Shown piece after piece: positions 42,537-50,981 of a stretch of DNA of 64,000 nt. Origin of the DNA: Sphingobacterium sp. CZ-UAM (lineage in GTDB: Bacteria > Bacteroidota > Bacteroidia > Sphingobacteriales > Sphingobacteriaceae); contig NZ_MTCM01000008.1 in assembly GCF_002000245.1 (NCBI RefSeq), forward strand, positions 62,001-126,000, written 5' to 3'. The notes beneath the pieces were generated by a model, which worked only from the letters and a program-made list of their open reading frames with translations, did not search any database and was not told the origin of the DNA. The translations under genes were made by a program, and so were the position numbers. Position 1 is the first letter of the stretch, and every line of letters starts with the position of its first letter.

Positions 42537-43340
42537 CTAGATTTCTGAAGTTGTCAAGCCATATTTTTCTTTGAATGACGAATAGAAATGGCTGAGGTTT
42601 TCAAAACCGATGTCCAAATAGAAGCTTGTTGGTTTTTGTTGTTTGTATTTGATCAGATAATAAGCTTCTTCCAAACGTCTATTCTTGAGCCATAATTTCG
42701 GACTGCAGTGAAAAAGTTCGGCAAAATCACGCTTGAATGCCGATATACTGCGTCCAGTAAGTTTTGCAAATGATTCTATTGGAACATTGAACATATAATT
42801 GTTATTCATAAATTCTTCCAGATCAATTTTATATGCTTCAGTGAAATCAAATAGGATATATTTTAAGTCAGGGTTACTATCAAGTAGGAGCTCGATGGCC
42901 TCCCTGACTTTGATATCCGCAAGCCTCGGCGTAGCTTGCTTTGTTTTATTTATATATGGAGCAAGCGAAATAAAATAACTGGAGAGGAACTCATTGGGCT
43001 CAAAGAATAATTTTTGTTTTCCTCCATATGGACTTTCTATGACAATTTTATTCTCAAAAGCGTAGCGCCTTAAGCATTCTTTGTCCAATGTTATTGCAAT
43101 GAAATTATACTTTCCTGATTTTGAGGGGTATTTTATTGTGCGGACAAGCTGATTTTTCCTGACCAGTACAACCATGTTTTCACGGATAATAGTAAATCCC
43201 TGCTCATGAAAAGCATGTGTTTCACCTGCAAGTTGAAAGCCCAAGAAATGATCCGGATAGAATTCCTCGGATCCTCTATGTTTTTCAAACGCACAGGAAT
43301 ATACCAATCTATCGAATATTATTTCGCGGGTTGCAGCCAT
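42537..43340 (-). CDS. AraC-family transcriptional regulator
   Basis: Regulator of 267 residues with an N-terminal sensor region (HFLGFQLAGETHAFHEQGFT, MVVLVRKNQLVRTIKYPSK) and C-terminal AraC domain: VPIESFAKLTGRSISAFKRD then FAELFHCSPKLWLKNRR, and PTSFYLDIGFENLSHFYSSF. It lies 18 bases after the GlcG-like gene and is the last of a three-gene run with the SDR gene, whose expression it may control. Confidence 0.92.
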   Translation of the reverse strand: MAATREIIFDRLVYSCAFEKHRGSEEFYPDHFLGFQLAGETHAFHEQGFTIIRENMVVLVRKNQLVRTIKYPSKSGKYNFIAITLDKECLRRYAFENKIVIESPYGGKQKLFFEPNEFLSSYFISLAPYINKTKQATPRLADIKVREAIELLLDSNPDLKYILFDFTEAYKIDLEEFMNNNYMFNVPIESFAKLTGRSISAFKRDFAELFHCSPKLWLKNRRLEEAYYLIKYKQQKPTSFYLDIGFENLSHFYSSFKEKYGLTTSEI

Positions 43341-43358
43341 GATACAAATATCATTAAA

Positions 43359-43760
43359 TTAAAGAATTATCTGACTACCGGCGCTTGCAATTTCCTTATC
43401 CTGTTCGGGAGTTCCGCCGGAGCAGCCGATAGCTCCAATAGGATTACCTTCTGCATCTCTTATGACTATTCCACCGGGTATCGTCAGCAAGCCCTCGTTG
43501 GAGTTGATCATTCCATAGAAGTGTATTTCCGCTCCTGCAATAATACTGCCCATTACGTCGCTGTCTACGCCAAACATGATTGCAGTCTTAGCCTTTTTTA
43601 GTGCGAAATCGATTACACCAAAGACACTGTCTAGCCTTGCGAGGGCCATGAGATGTCCGCCCTTATCTACAATTGCTATGCTAACCGGAATCCCTATTTC
43701 GTTTGCTTTTGCAATAGATGCATTCAATATTTGGGTTGCCTGACTATAGATTATATTCAT
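43359..43760 (-). CDS. GlcG/HbpS (DUF336) family protein
   Basis: Protein of 133 residues. ANEIGIPVSIAIVDKGGHLM, RLDSVFGVIDFALKKAKTAI and IPGGIVIRDAEGNPIGAIGC then SGGTPEQDKEIASAG are the conserved stretches of the GlcG/HbpS fold. Members bind heme or cobalamin, or accompany catabolic enzymes. It lies between an SDR gene and an AraC regulator. Confidence 0.92.
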   Translation of the reverse strand: MNIIYSQATQILNASIAKANEIGIPVSIAIVDKGGHLMALARLDSVFGVIDFALKKAKTAIMFGVDSDVMGSIIAGAEIHFYGMINSNEGLLTIPGGIVIRDAEGNPIGAIGCSGGTPEQDKEIASAGSQIIL

Positions 43761-43821
43761 ATTCTGTCTTTTTTGAGAAGAGCACAGCAGCTAGCTGTGC
43801 TCATGGAGTATTGTTGATTAA

Positions 43822-44613
43822 TTAACTTTTTGCTGCCCATGCTTCCATCTGAAGCTGTTTTACAAAATCTTCGGTTTCCTTCGGATAAACATTTCTAAAA
43901 TTGGAATTCTCGTCCAGTGCCACATTTACGATACAGTCGGCCATCCCTTGTGGATCCAACTGATTACTCAACGAATCCGCAATACCATCAAATACGGAGG
44001 CTGGTGTAAAATTGATCTCGGGATCGTACCAGCGGAATATACTTTCTACGCCACGATCATTGAATCCTGTGTCAAATATGCCGGGGTTACATGTTGCGAT
44101 CTTGATGTCAAAGTCCGCCAGCTCGGTTTTCAATCCTTCTGCAATTGATTCCATCGCATGTTTTGATGCACAATAAGCCGCAACATAGGGCACCGTCCAA
44201 AGACCGCCCATAGAGGTGGTGAATACGATCTTGCCGGGTTTTTTCTGTTCAATAAATTTTTTGATAAATCCCTGTGCAAGTGTAAGACCCCCGAATACAT
44301 TGACATCAAACATACTGCGGATCAGATCTATGGGCTGTTCAGCGATAGGGCCACCCTCCATGATACCAGCATTGCTGATGAGAATGTCTATATCATATTT
44401 TTTGTGAATATAGGCTAGATCCCGCGAGTTGGTCACATCCAATTTATCAACGATAAGCTGGATTCCTCTTTCATTGGCCTCGCGTATCAAGTCGCTAACC
44501 TGGGGATAAACTTGTGCCGTGGCAATTACTTCGTAGCCTTTGCTTGCCAGGTCAAAAGCGGTAATTTTTCCAAAACCGCTCGCGGCTCCTGTAATTAAAA
44601 TTGTTTTGCTCAT
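43822..44613 (-). CDS. Short-chain dehydrogenase/reductase
   Basis: SDR enzyme of 263 residues. TILITGAASGFGKITAFDLA holds the NAD(P)-binding TGxxxGxG motif; DILISNAGIMEGGP is the NAG motif; Ser in FTTSMGGLWTVPYVAAYCAS and the YCASK Tyr and Lys form the active site. A C-terminal region after residue 185 (CNPGIFDTGFNDRGVE) sets substrate choice. First gene of the SDR-GlcG-AraC run. Confidence 0.93.
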   Translation of the reverse strand: MSKTILITGAASGFGKITAFDLASKGYEVIATAQVYPQVSDLIREANERGIQLIVDKLDVTNSRDLAYIHKKYDIDILISNAGIMEGGPIAEQPIDLIRSMFDVNVFGGLTLAQGFIKKFIEQKKPGKIVFTTSMGGLWTVPYVAAYCASKHAMESIAEGLKTELADFDIKIATCNPGIFDTGFNDRGVESIFRWYDPEINFTPASVFDGIADSLSNQLDPQGMADCIVNVALDENSNFRNVYPKETEDFVKQLQMEAWAAKS

Positions 44614-44770
44614 TTTTTTATCTAAATGGTTTAGTCTAAAATTACAGGAGTTTACAGCTCGTAAGTATTTCTGTACGGTTCAATTTTATATTGCCCAATG
44701 GCCCATCAATGAGATTAACTATCTTTCATTTCCTTGATTCTTCATATTTGTCCTGATTTAATTTCCCAGT

Positions 44771-44852
44771 TTCCACTATTTACCGAGTTTTCAGAAACGG
44801 AAGCTGTTAATGTGTTCGTTTAAGGCTACTTCACGAGACCTGGCTTTTTCTG
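44771..44852 (+). repeat. Promoter-terminator scar related to the NTF2-like loci
   Basis: TTTACCGAGTTTTCAG and AGCTGTT match the block at 36633 and 40143; then, with no gene between, AAGGCTACTTCACGAGACCT then GGCTTTTTC resembles the terminator at 37018. It looks like a third copy from which the gene has been deleted. Confidence 0.45.
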
Positions 44853-44925
44853 TTTATTAAGGGAACAAGTTGAATATTTCTTTCTAAATAATACCTATTT
44901 AACAGGTATATTATTCGAACTTAAA

Positions 44926-45003
44926 TCGGACTTTATACGCTTTTATCCGGATAAGGTCCGAATGAGGTCCCTATAAAGTCCCTATAAGCTCCCTATTAAA
45001 GTA
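44926..45003. repeat. Cluster of GGACT/AGTCC short repeats
   Basis: Within 78 bases: TCGGACTTTATAC, TCCGGATAAGGTCCG, GAGGTCCCTATAA, AGTCCCTATAAG and CTCCCTATTAAAG. The last three are tandem 11-12-base units, and GGACTTTAT is inverted as ATAAAGTCC. It lies about 430 bases before the sigma gene. Confidence 0.6.
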
Positions 45004-45432
45004 CCAGATAATATGAACCAATTCACAAGGTGTTCCCTCCATATCTTCAGTCAAAGGTTAATCCGTAATATCTATTTGAAAGAGTAGAAAAAAGCAAATG
45101 TCCCATCATTTTTTTATTTTCTTTTGGAATAAGCAAAACCGTTTTAGTTTTTTTATATTTGTTTTATCCGATCTTATGGAATATCAATAAAAGCAGGAGA
45201 CCTGTTGGAAACTTAATTTATCGGCATGCCAACACGATTTTATTATCGGGTTTTATGTCGATAATTAATTTATTGAGTGTGACCTCAGACGGATAATGGA
45301 TAACCAAATACGATAAAGCTATAGCGTTTTTTACTTTTCAACGAAGGGGATAGTTCTTGCTGTTTTGTCATAACGATGATAGAAAGGTCTGGGATTTGGT
45401 GATTCATTTTTTTTATTTTCACCGGAGTGACA

Positions 45433-46038
45433 ATGTATAAACCGAGATATGATCATATTGAAGAAAAGGAGATGCTGTTGGCCTTGCGTTCGGGCTGCCA
45501 AACGGCTTTTCGCCAGATTTATACCTTGTATAGCGGTCGGATCTTTCTCAACATTCGTAAAATGGTTAAATCCGAACAGGATGCCGCTGAGCTTTTACAG
45601 GAAGTTTTTATAAAAGTATGGGATAAGCGGGAACTGATTGATCCCGAACAGTCTTTTCGATCCTACCTGTTTCAGATTGCTAAATACACCGTATATAATT
45701 TTATCCGTAAAAATAACCTGGAGAAGCAGGTTCAAGCCTACCTTAGTCTCCACAATACACAGTTATACAGCCATGTGGAGGAACAATTAGACGAAAAGCA
45801 GGACGAGCAGTGGCTGTCCCAAACGATAGAGCAGCTTCCGCCCCAACGGAGACTGATCTACAGGCTATGTAAGATCGAAGGCAAAAGCTATGCTGAGGTA
45901 AGCACTTTGTTAAGAATATCGACTTCTACAATCAATGACCACATCGTAAAAGCGACGAAGTATATCAAAGAAAGACACGCGATTTTGGATAAGCCTACGC
46001 TGTTGATAGCCTCTTTTATCCTACTCCAGCATCATTAA
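45433..46038 (+). CDS. ECF sigma factor of the mannan locus
   Basis: Sigma factor of 201 residues (ATG 45433; GTG 45427 in frame). Region 2: FRQIYTLYSGRIFLNIRKMV, QDAAELLQEVFIKVWDKREL; region 4: LPPQRRLIYRLCKIEGKSYA then EVSTLLRISTSTINDHIVKA. It is of the Bacteroidota SusC-linked type. It is followed by a FecR anti-sigma gene after 104 bases and by the SusC operon, so it is expected to drive that operon when FecR is relieved by the SusC STN domain. Confidence 0.93.
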   Translation: MYKPRYDHIEEKEMLLALRSGCQTAFRQIYTLYSGRIFLNIRKMVKSEQDAAELLQEVFIKVWDKRELIDPEQSFRSYLFQIAKYTVYNFIRKNNLEKQVQAYLSLHNTQLYSHVEEQLDEKQDEQWLSQTIEQLPPQRRLIYRLCKIEGKSYAEVSTLLRISTSTINDHIVKATKYIKERHAILDKPTLLIASFILLQHH

Positions 46039-46142
46039 GCCTTGTTATTTTCTTTAAGCTGAAAAAATATAAAATAAAATTGCGACGGGAGCAGATGATC
46101 CTTGCTTCTGAAGTGTATTAGCTAAAAAGAGGATAACCAATT

Positions 46143-47318
46143 GTGGAAAAAGAAATACTTCAATATACTTTAAGACAGTATATACATGGGGAGCTCAGTG
46201 AGGAAGATTCCCGCGCCTTTCTGTCTTATATAAAATCTGGCGAGGACCGAATGCTGCTACAGGAGCTGATCCAGGAAGTGCTGGATGATCCGGTTGATCA
46301 GAACCTGCTTCAGGATCCCGAGGTCCTGTTGGTATTGGATAATACATGGGAACAGCTCCATGCGCAGATGAATAAACCTCAAGTGAAATCTTTCTGGTCA
46401 TGGAAACGTATTGCTGCTGTTGCAGCTACCGTTATTGGGATATCCTTTGCTGGCTGGTGGTTTTATGACGGGACCGATAATACCGTAGCTCGGCAAACGC
46501 AGCGTGAAAAATTGATATCACCAGGCATGCAGTCTGCGACCTTAACCCTTGCAAATGGCAAACAGGTTCGTCTACAGGAAATCATGGATGGACAGATTGC
46601 AGCTGAAATGGGGATCAAAATCTCTAAAAGTAGTGATGGACTGTTGATTTACGAAGTGGACAAAAATGCGGACGGTGGAGCCGGCAATCATATCTTATCA
46701 ACCACTGAAGGAGAAACCTATCGGATTAAACTGCCGGATGGCACGCAGGTATGGCTCAATGCAGCTTCATCCCTTAAGTATCCGATTCGGTTTGCGCTTC
46801 AGGGTAAAAGGGAAGTGGAATTGACCGGAGAGGCCTTTTTTGAGGTAGCAAAAGATCCTAAACACCCTTTTATTGTCAAGGCTTCCGGTCAGCAGATCAA
46901 GGTATTGGGTACCCATTTTAATGTAAATAGCTATACCGATGAACCGGCCTTACGGACGACCCTCTTGGAAGGTAGTGTCGAAGTATCTTCCAGCAACCAA
47001 AAATTGCGCTTGCTCCCCGGACAACAGTCCAGTCTCAATGCCAAAGGTATACTTCAGATACAACAGGTGGATACAGCTCCGATTATTGCCTGGACCAATC
47101 ATGAATTTATGTTTGATCAGGATGATATCGAAAGTGTAATGCGCAAAATAGCACGCTGGTATAAAGTGGATGTCGTCTATCAGGGAAAAAAGACAAGCGA
47201 AAAATTCGGGGGCGGGATCTCCCGTTTTGATGATGTAAAGCAAGTCTTGAAAATGCTTGAAAATACGGGGGCAGTCCATTTTCGGATTGAAGGGAAAACC
47301 CTGTATGTTCTTCCTTAA
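46143..47318 (+). CDS. FecR-type anti-sigma factor
   Basis: Inner-membrane regulator of 391 residues, starting at GTG 46143. The cytoplasmic part is residues 1-86, one membrane helix spans about 88-108 (WKRIAAVAATVIGISFAGWW), the FecR domain lies about 185-285 (STTEGETYRIKLPDGTQVWL then NAASSLKYP, and GEAFFEVAKDPKHPFIVKAS), and the C-terminal DUF4974 lies about 315-390 (HEFMFDQDDIESVMRKIARW). It holds the sigma factor at 45433 inactive until the STN domain of the SusC protein signals. Confidence 0.94.
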   Translation: MEKEILQYTLRQYIHGELSEEDSRAFLSYIKSGEDRMLLQELIQEVLDDPVDQNLLQDPEVLLVLDNTWEQLHAQMNKPQVKSFWSWKRIAAVAATVIGISFAGWWFYDGTDNTVARQTQREKLISPGMQSATLTLANGKQVRLQEIMDGQIAAEMGIKISKSSDGLLIYEVDKNADGGAGNHILSTTEGETYRIKLPDGTQVWLNAASSLKYPIRFALQGKREVELTGEAFFEVAKDPKHPFIVKASGQQIKVLGTHFNVNSYTDEPALRTTLLEGSVEVSSSNQKLRLLPGQQSSLNAKGILQIQQVDTAPIIAWTNHEFMFDQDDIESVMRKIARWYKVDVVYQGKKTSEKFGGGISRFDDVKQVLKMLENTGAVHFRIEGKTLYVLP

Positions 47319-47414
47319 TTATATTGTAAATAATTGAATTATAAACACCTAAAGAAGATAAACCGATGAATAGAACTATACAAAACGAATAGTCACAATG
47401 GTGGACTACAAGAG

Positions 47415-47445
47415 AGCAACCAGGATCCCGGGGGATCTGGTTGCT
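47415..47445 (+). promoter_or_regulatory. Stable hairpin between fecR-type gene and susC-type gene
   Basis: AGCAACCAGGATCC (from 47415) pairs with GGATCTGGTTGCT (to 47445), with one bulged G and a very short loop. There is no T run after it (GTTTGGG), so it is either a weak terminator for the sigma-FecR transcript or a leader structure. Confidence 0.5.
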
Positions 47446-47477
47446 GTTTGGGACAATTAAATTTTAACTATCCAATA

Positions 47478-47517
47478 TGCACTATATTTCTGTTTTGGAC
47501 GACTCGAATATAGTGCA
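47478..47517 (+). promoter_or_regulatory. Inverted repeat in the susC leader
   Basis: TGCACTATATT (47478-47488) and AATATAGTGCA (47507-47517) form an 11-bp inverted repeat with an 18-nt spacer, ending 15 bases before the susC-type ATG at 47533. It could be an operator or an RNA stem that affects translation. Confidence 0.55.
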
Positions 47518-47532
47518 AATCAAACCTTGCAA

Positions 47533-50500
47533 ATGTATCAAAATTATATCAGAAAAAAGGTGATAGCGTATTTGCTATTCCGTAAACTATGGCTTATTAT
47601 GCGATTGACGACCATAATTATCTTGGTTACTTTTATGCAGGTTAGCGCTTCGACTTTTGCACAAAAGGTAACATTGGAATACTCCAATATGAGCCTTAAA
47701 AGAATATTTAAGGAGCTCAAGTCACAGACAGGCTACAATTTTCTTTATACAGAACGGCAGATGTCTGCAGCCAAACCTGTCCATATAAAAGTTAAAGACC
47801 GTCTGTTGTCCGATGTATTGGTCCAGATTTTTGCCGATCAGCCGCTGTCCTATCAGCTGGATAACAAGACTGTCGTCATTCGTGACAAACCCCGGTCTGC
47901 GGTTCCAAGCTCGTCAGAACAGCCTCTGGCGGTTACGGTTCAGACAGCGATCAAGGGGCGGGTGACCAATGAACGAGGTGAACCGTTGGCCAACGTTTCT
48001 GTTCGCGTCAAAGGAAATGCATCTTCTGGAACCTCCACCGCTGCTGATGGTAGTTTTACGATCAGCAACCTTTCTCCAAAATCCACATTGATTTTTTCCT
48101 CTGTCGGATATGACTTGCAGCAAGTGGAGCTTGCAGCGATGTCTACGGAACAGCTGGGACAGTTGCATATACAGATGAAAGGCAGCAATAGCCAGCTGGA
48201 GGAAGTGATCGTGATCGGATATGGTACCACCACCCGGCAGCGTGTTGTTGGTGCTGTGGACCAGATCGGCGCAAAGACCTTTGAGGACCGACCCGTCGGC
48301 AACGTCACACAGGCTCTTCAGGGGGCTTCTCCAAGTTTGACCATTCAACAAAAAAGCATGGATCCAAACGATAACGCAATGAACATCAATATCCGGGGAA
48401 TATCTACGGTAAATAGCAATGCCCCTTTGGTGGTGATCGACGGAATCATCACCGAAGGCGGAACGCTCAACAAGATCAATCCCGACGATATCGAAACAGT
48501 ATCAGTGCTCAAAGATGCGGGATCCACCGCCATTTATGGTTCGCGGTCGGCAAATGGGGTAATCCTAGTAACTACCAAAAAGGGGCGTCAAAATCAGAAA
48601 CCCTCGGTTGCGCTTGGGACACAGTGGGGAGTGCAACAACCCAAAATTTTATTTTCTCCCGTTGCGGGCTATGAAAATGCGACCTTACGTAACCTCGCGC
48701 TCACCAATTCGGGCATGGATCCACAATTTTCGCCGGCAGCAATTGCTGATCTGTATGCCCATCAGGATATGGAGAAATGGAATCTGCCGGAAATCATGCA
48801 AAATTCGTTTCAGCAAAAATATAATATCAGCGTTACGGGCGGAGGTGAGAAAAGTTCTTATTTATTTTCAGGAGGCTTTTATAACCAGCCCAGCAATTTT
48901 GTTGGACAGAATTTTGGGATAAAACGTTATAATCTGCGGACCAACCTCAGTACCGAAATCGGACGTTTTAAACTGACTTCGATTTTAGCCTATACACGCA
49001 ACAACAATATGAGCAATACCGCCGGAAGTGCCATTATTAATGCTTCCCGCCTCCCTTCTTATTATTACTATCGCATGCAGGCCGATAATGGAAAATATCT
49101 GGTCAATAATGCCCTGACAGATCAAAATCCACTGGCTGAACTCAATGAAGGTGGATATATTAAACATGATAATGACTATTTTAACATCAATCTGAATCTC
49201 GAGGCAAAACTGTTCGACGGTTTGAAACTGCGTGGTATTTTTGGTGCAGATATTTATGCCGACCACCGCTTTATCAGACGGATCCAGGTACCGCTATATG
49301 CTACGCCGGATGCATTGCAGCCACAGGTCTTTGTCAATTCGGACCGCAATACTGAGGATTTTAACGAAAAAGCCTCTTTGCTGAATTTTCAGTTGCTATT
49401 GGATTACGACAAGACCTTCGGCAGCCATCATGTTTCCGGTTTGATCGGAGCATCCAATGAATCCTATACACGGAGGCAGAACGAACTTAAAATGAAGTTT
49501 ACCGATCCTGTACTGGGGACACCGACCACGGGCACAGTTATCGACCCCGTCAGTGCCCGGGTTACACCTAATGGAACTTTACAGAATAGTATCAATTCGA
49601 TCTTCGGTCGTGCCGGATATGATTTTGAGAGCAAGTATTTTGCCGAATTCAGCTTTCGCTATGATGGATCATCCAAGTTCTCCAAAGCCAACCGTTGGGG
49701 ATTCTTTCCTTCCGGATCACTTGGATGGCGGGCATCGGAGGAACAGTTTATGAACTGGTATAAGGAACATGTCGGTGGCCTCAAGATCCGCTCTAACTAT
49801 GGCGTACTGGGAAATCAGGCCGTGGACGACTATTCGTATTACTTTACGTATGAATCCTATCCCAATAGCTATGGATTTAACAACAAACCAGTAGCCGCCG
49901 CGGGATTCAAATACGCCAGTTTGGATTTACGCTGGGAGAAAACCTATAATTTCAATGTGGGCCTGGATGCTACCTTTTTCCAGGATAAGCTGACGGCAAG
50001 TTTTGATTATTTTAAGAAGCGTACAGTCGATATCCTAATGGCACCACAGATTCCATCTGCATTCGGAACCACATTGAAAAATCAAAATCTGGGCGAAATG
50101 AACAATGAGGGCTGGGAAATTAACCTGGCCTACCGCATTGCGACCGGCGAGTTTCAGCATCAGATCAATGCTAATATGGGCGACAGCCACAATAAGATTG
50201 TCTCGATGCCGGGAGATGACCGGATTTCAACCGTAGATAACATTACCAAACTGACGCGCGTCGGTCTACCATACAATTCCTATTATGGCTACAAGATGGC
50301 CGGACTCTTCCAGAATATTTCGGATATAGAGACTTCCGCTTTGCCAAGTGGCATCACAGCGGCAGATCTGCGTCCTGGAGATGTCAAATATGTAGATCGT
50401 AATAACGACGGAATAATCGATGCACGGGACAGGTTTGTGCTTGGGAATGGTTTTCCCCGGTTTACATTTGGCCTGACCTATAACCTCAGCTACCGGAATT

Positions 50501-50970
50501 TTGATTTTAGCATGTTCTGGCAAGGGGTTGGTAAACGGGATATGATGATCCGCGGTGAATTGATCGAACCCTTTCACCAGAATTATTCTTATGCCATTTA
50601 TCAGCATCAACTTGACTACTGGACACCGACAAATATTGATGGCCAATGGCCCAGACTTACTGCAAATGGATCTACAGCATCCACCAACAACTTTGGAAAG
50701 GACTCCGATCTCTATCTTTTCAATGGGAAGTATGTTCGTCTGAAAAATCTGCAAATAGGATATACATTACCAAAGCATGTTATTTCCAGATTAGGCTTAC
50801 AACGTGTACGCTTTTTTGTCAATGCCCAGAATTTGCTGACTTTGAGCAAAAATTCCTGGATAGACCCGGAGTCCTCCGAATTTGATTCCAACATGGGCGG
50901 ATCTGCCAATAGCGCCCGCAATTATCCGACATTGAAATATTATGGCGGGGGATTAAATATTCAATTCTAA
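47533..50970 (+). CDS. SusC/RagA-type TonB-dependent outer-membrane transporter with STN domain
   Basis: Transporter of 1145 residues (ATG 47533; a TTG at 47527 is in frame). The signal region lies around LWLIMRLTTIIILVTFMQVS. STN domain about 45-115 (VTLEYSNMSLKRIFKELKSQ, VVIRDK), which contacts FecR; CarboxypepD_reg-like domain about 140-215 (IKGRVTNERGEPLANVSVRV); TonB box and plug (EEVIVIGYGTTTRQRVVGAV, VLKDAGSTAIYGSRSANGVI); then the 22-strand barrel, ending in an aromatic-rich NIQF. It imports oligosaccharides with the SusD lid encoded 11 bases downstream. Neighbouring GH76 genes indicate alpha-mannan. Confidence 0.97.
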   Translation: MYQNYIRKKVIAYLLFRKLWLIMRLTTIIILVTFMQVSASTFAQKVTLEYSNMSLKRIFKELKSQTGYNFLYTERQMSAAKPVHIKVKDRLLSDVLVQIFADQPLSYQLDNKTVVIRDKPRSAVPSSSEQPLAVTVQTAIKGRVTNERGEPLANVSVRVKGNASSGTSTAADGSFTISNLSPKSTLIFSSVGYDLQQVELAAMSTEQLGQLHIQMKGSNSQLEEVIVIGYGTTTRQRVVGAVDQIGAKTFEDRPVGNVTQALQGASPSLTIQQKSMDPNDNAMNINIRGISTVNSNAPLVVIDGIITEGGTLNKINPDDIETVSVLKDAGSTAIYGSRSANGVILVTTKKGRQNQKPSVALGTQWGVQQPKILFSPVAGYENATLRNLALTNSGMDPQFSPAAIADLYAHQDMEKWNLPEIMQNSFQQKYNISVTGGGEKSSYLFSGGFYNQPSNFVGQNFGIKRYNLRTNLSTEIGRFKLTSILAYTRNNNMSNTAGSAIINASRLPSYYYYRMQADNGKYLVNNALTDQNPLAELNEGGYIKHDNDYFNINLNLEAKLFDGLKLRGIFGADIYADHRFIRRIQVPLYATPDALQPQVFVNSDRNTEDFNEKASLLNFQLLLDYDKTFGSHHVSGLIGASNESYTRRQNELKMKFTDPVLGTPTTGTVIDPVSARVTPNGTLQNSINSIFGRAGYDFESKYFAEFSFRYDGSSKFSKANRWGFFPSGSLGWRASEEQFMNWYKEHVGGLKIRSNYGVLGNQAVDDYSYYFTYESYPNSYGFNNKPVAAAGFKYASLDLRWEKTYNFNVGLDATFFQDKLTASFDYFKKRTVDILMAPQIPSAFGTTLKNQNLGEMNNEGWEINLAYRIATGEFQHQINANMGDSHNKIVSMPGDDRISTVDNITKLTRVGLPYNSYYGYKMAGLFQNISDIETSALPSGITAADLRPGDVKYVDRNNDGIIDARDRFVLGNGFPRFTFGLTYNLSYRNFDFSMFWQGVGKRDMMIRGELIEPFHQNYSYAIYQHQLDYWTPTNIDGQWPRLTANGSTASTNNFGKDSDLYLFNGKYVRLKNLQIGYTLPKHVISRLGLQRVRFFVNAQNLLTLSKNSWIDPESSEFDSNMGGSANSARNYPTLKYYGGGLNIQF

Positions 50971-50981
50971 CGATTTATGCG

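Larger units (their letters stand above)
44614..45432. other. Long regulatory region before the mannan locus
   Basis: About 820 bases with no supportable gene. It holds a residual copy of the NTF2-type promoter and terminator (44771-44852) and a cluster of GGACT/AGTCC repeats (44926-45003). TATATTTG at 45154-45161 matches the -7 box but the nearest TTTG is 27 nt away. The sigma gene promoter is probably in the last 300 bases. Confidence 0.4.

Noticed and set aside
44926..45003. CRISPR-like short repeats
   Set aside because: Units are only 10-12 bases, imperfect, without regular spacers and without cas genes.
47914..48351. Long minus-strand open frames inside the susC-type gene
   Set aside because: They are antisense to a well-supported SusC coding region and show no family features.
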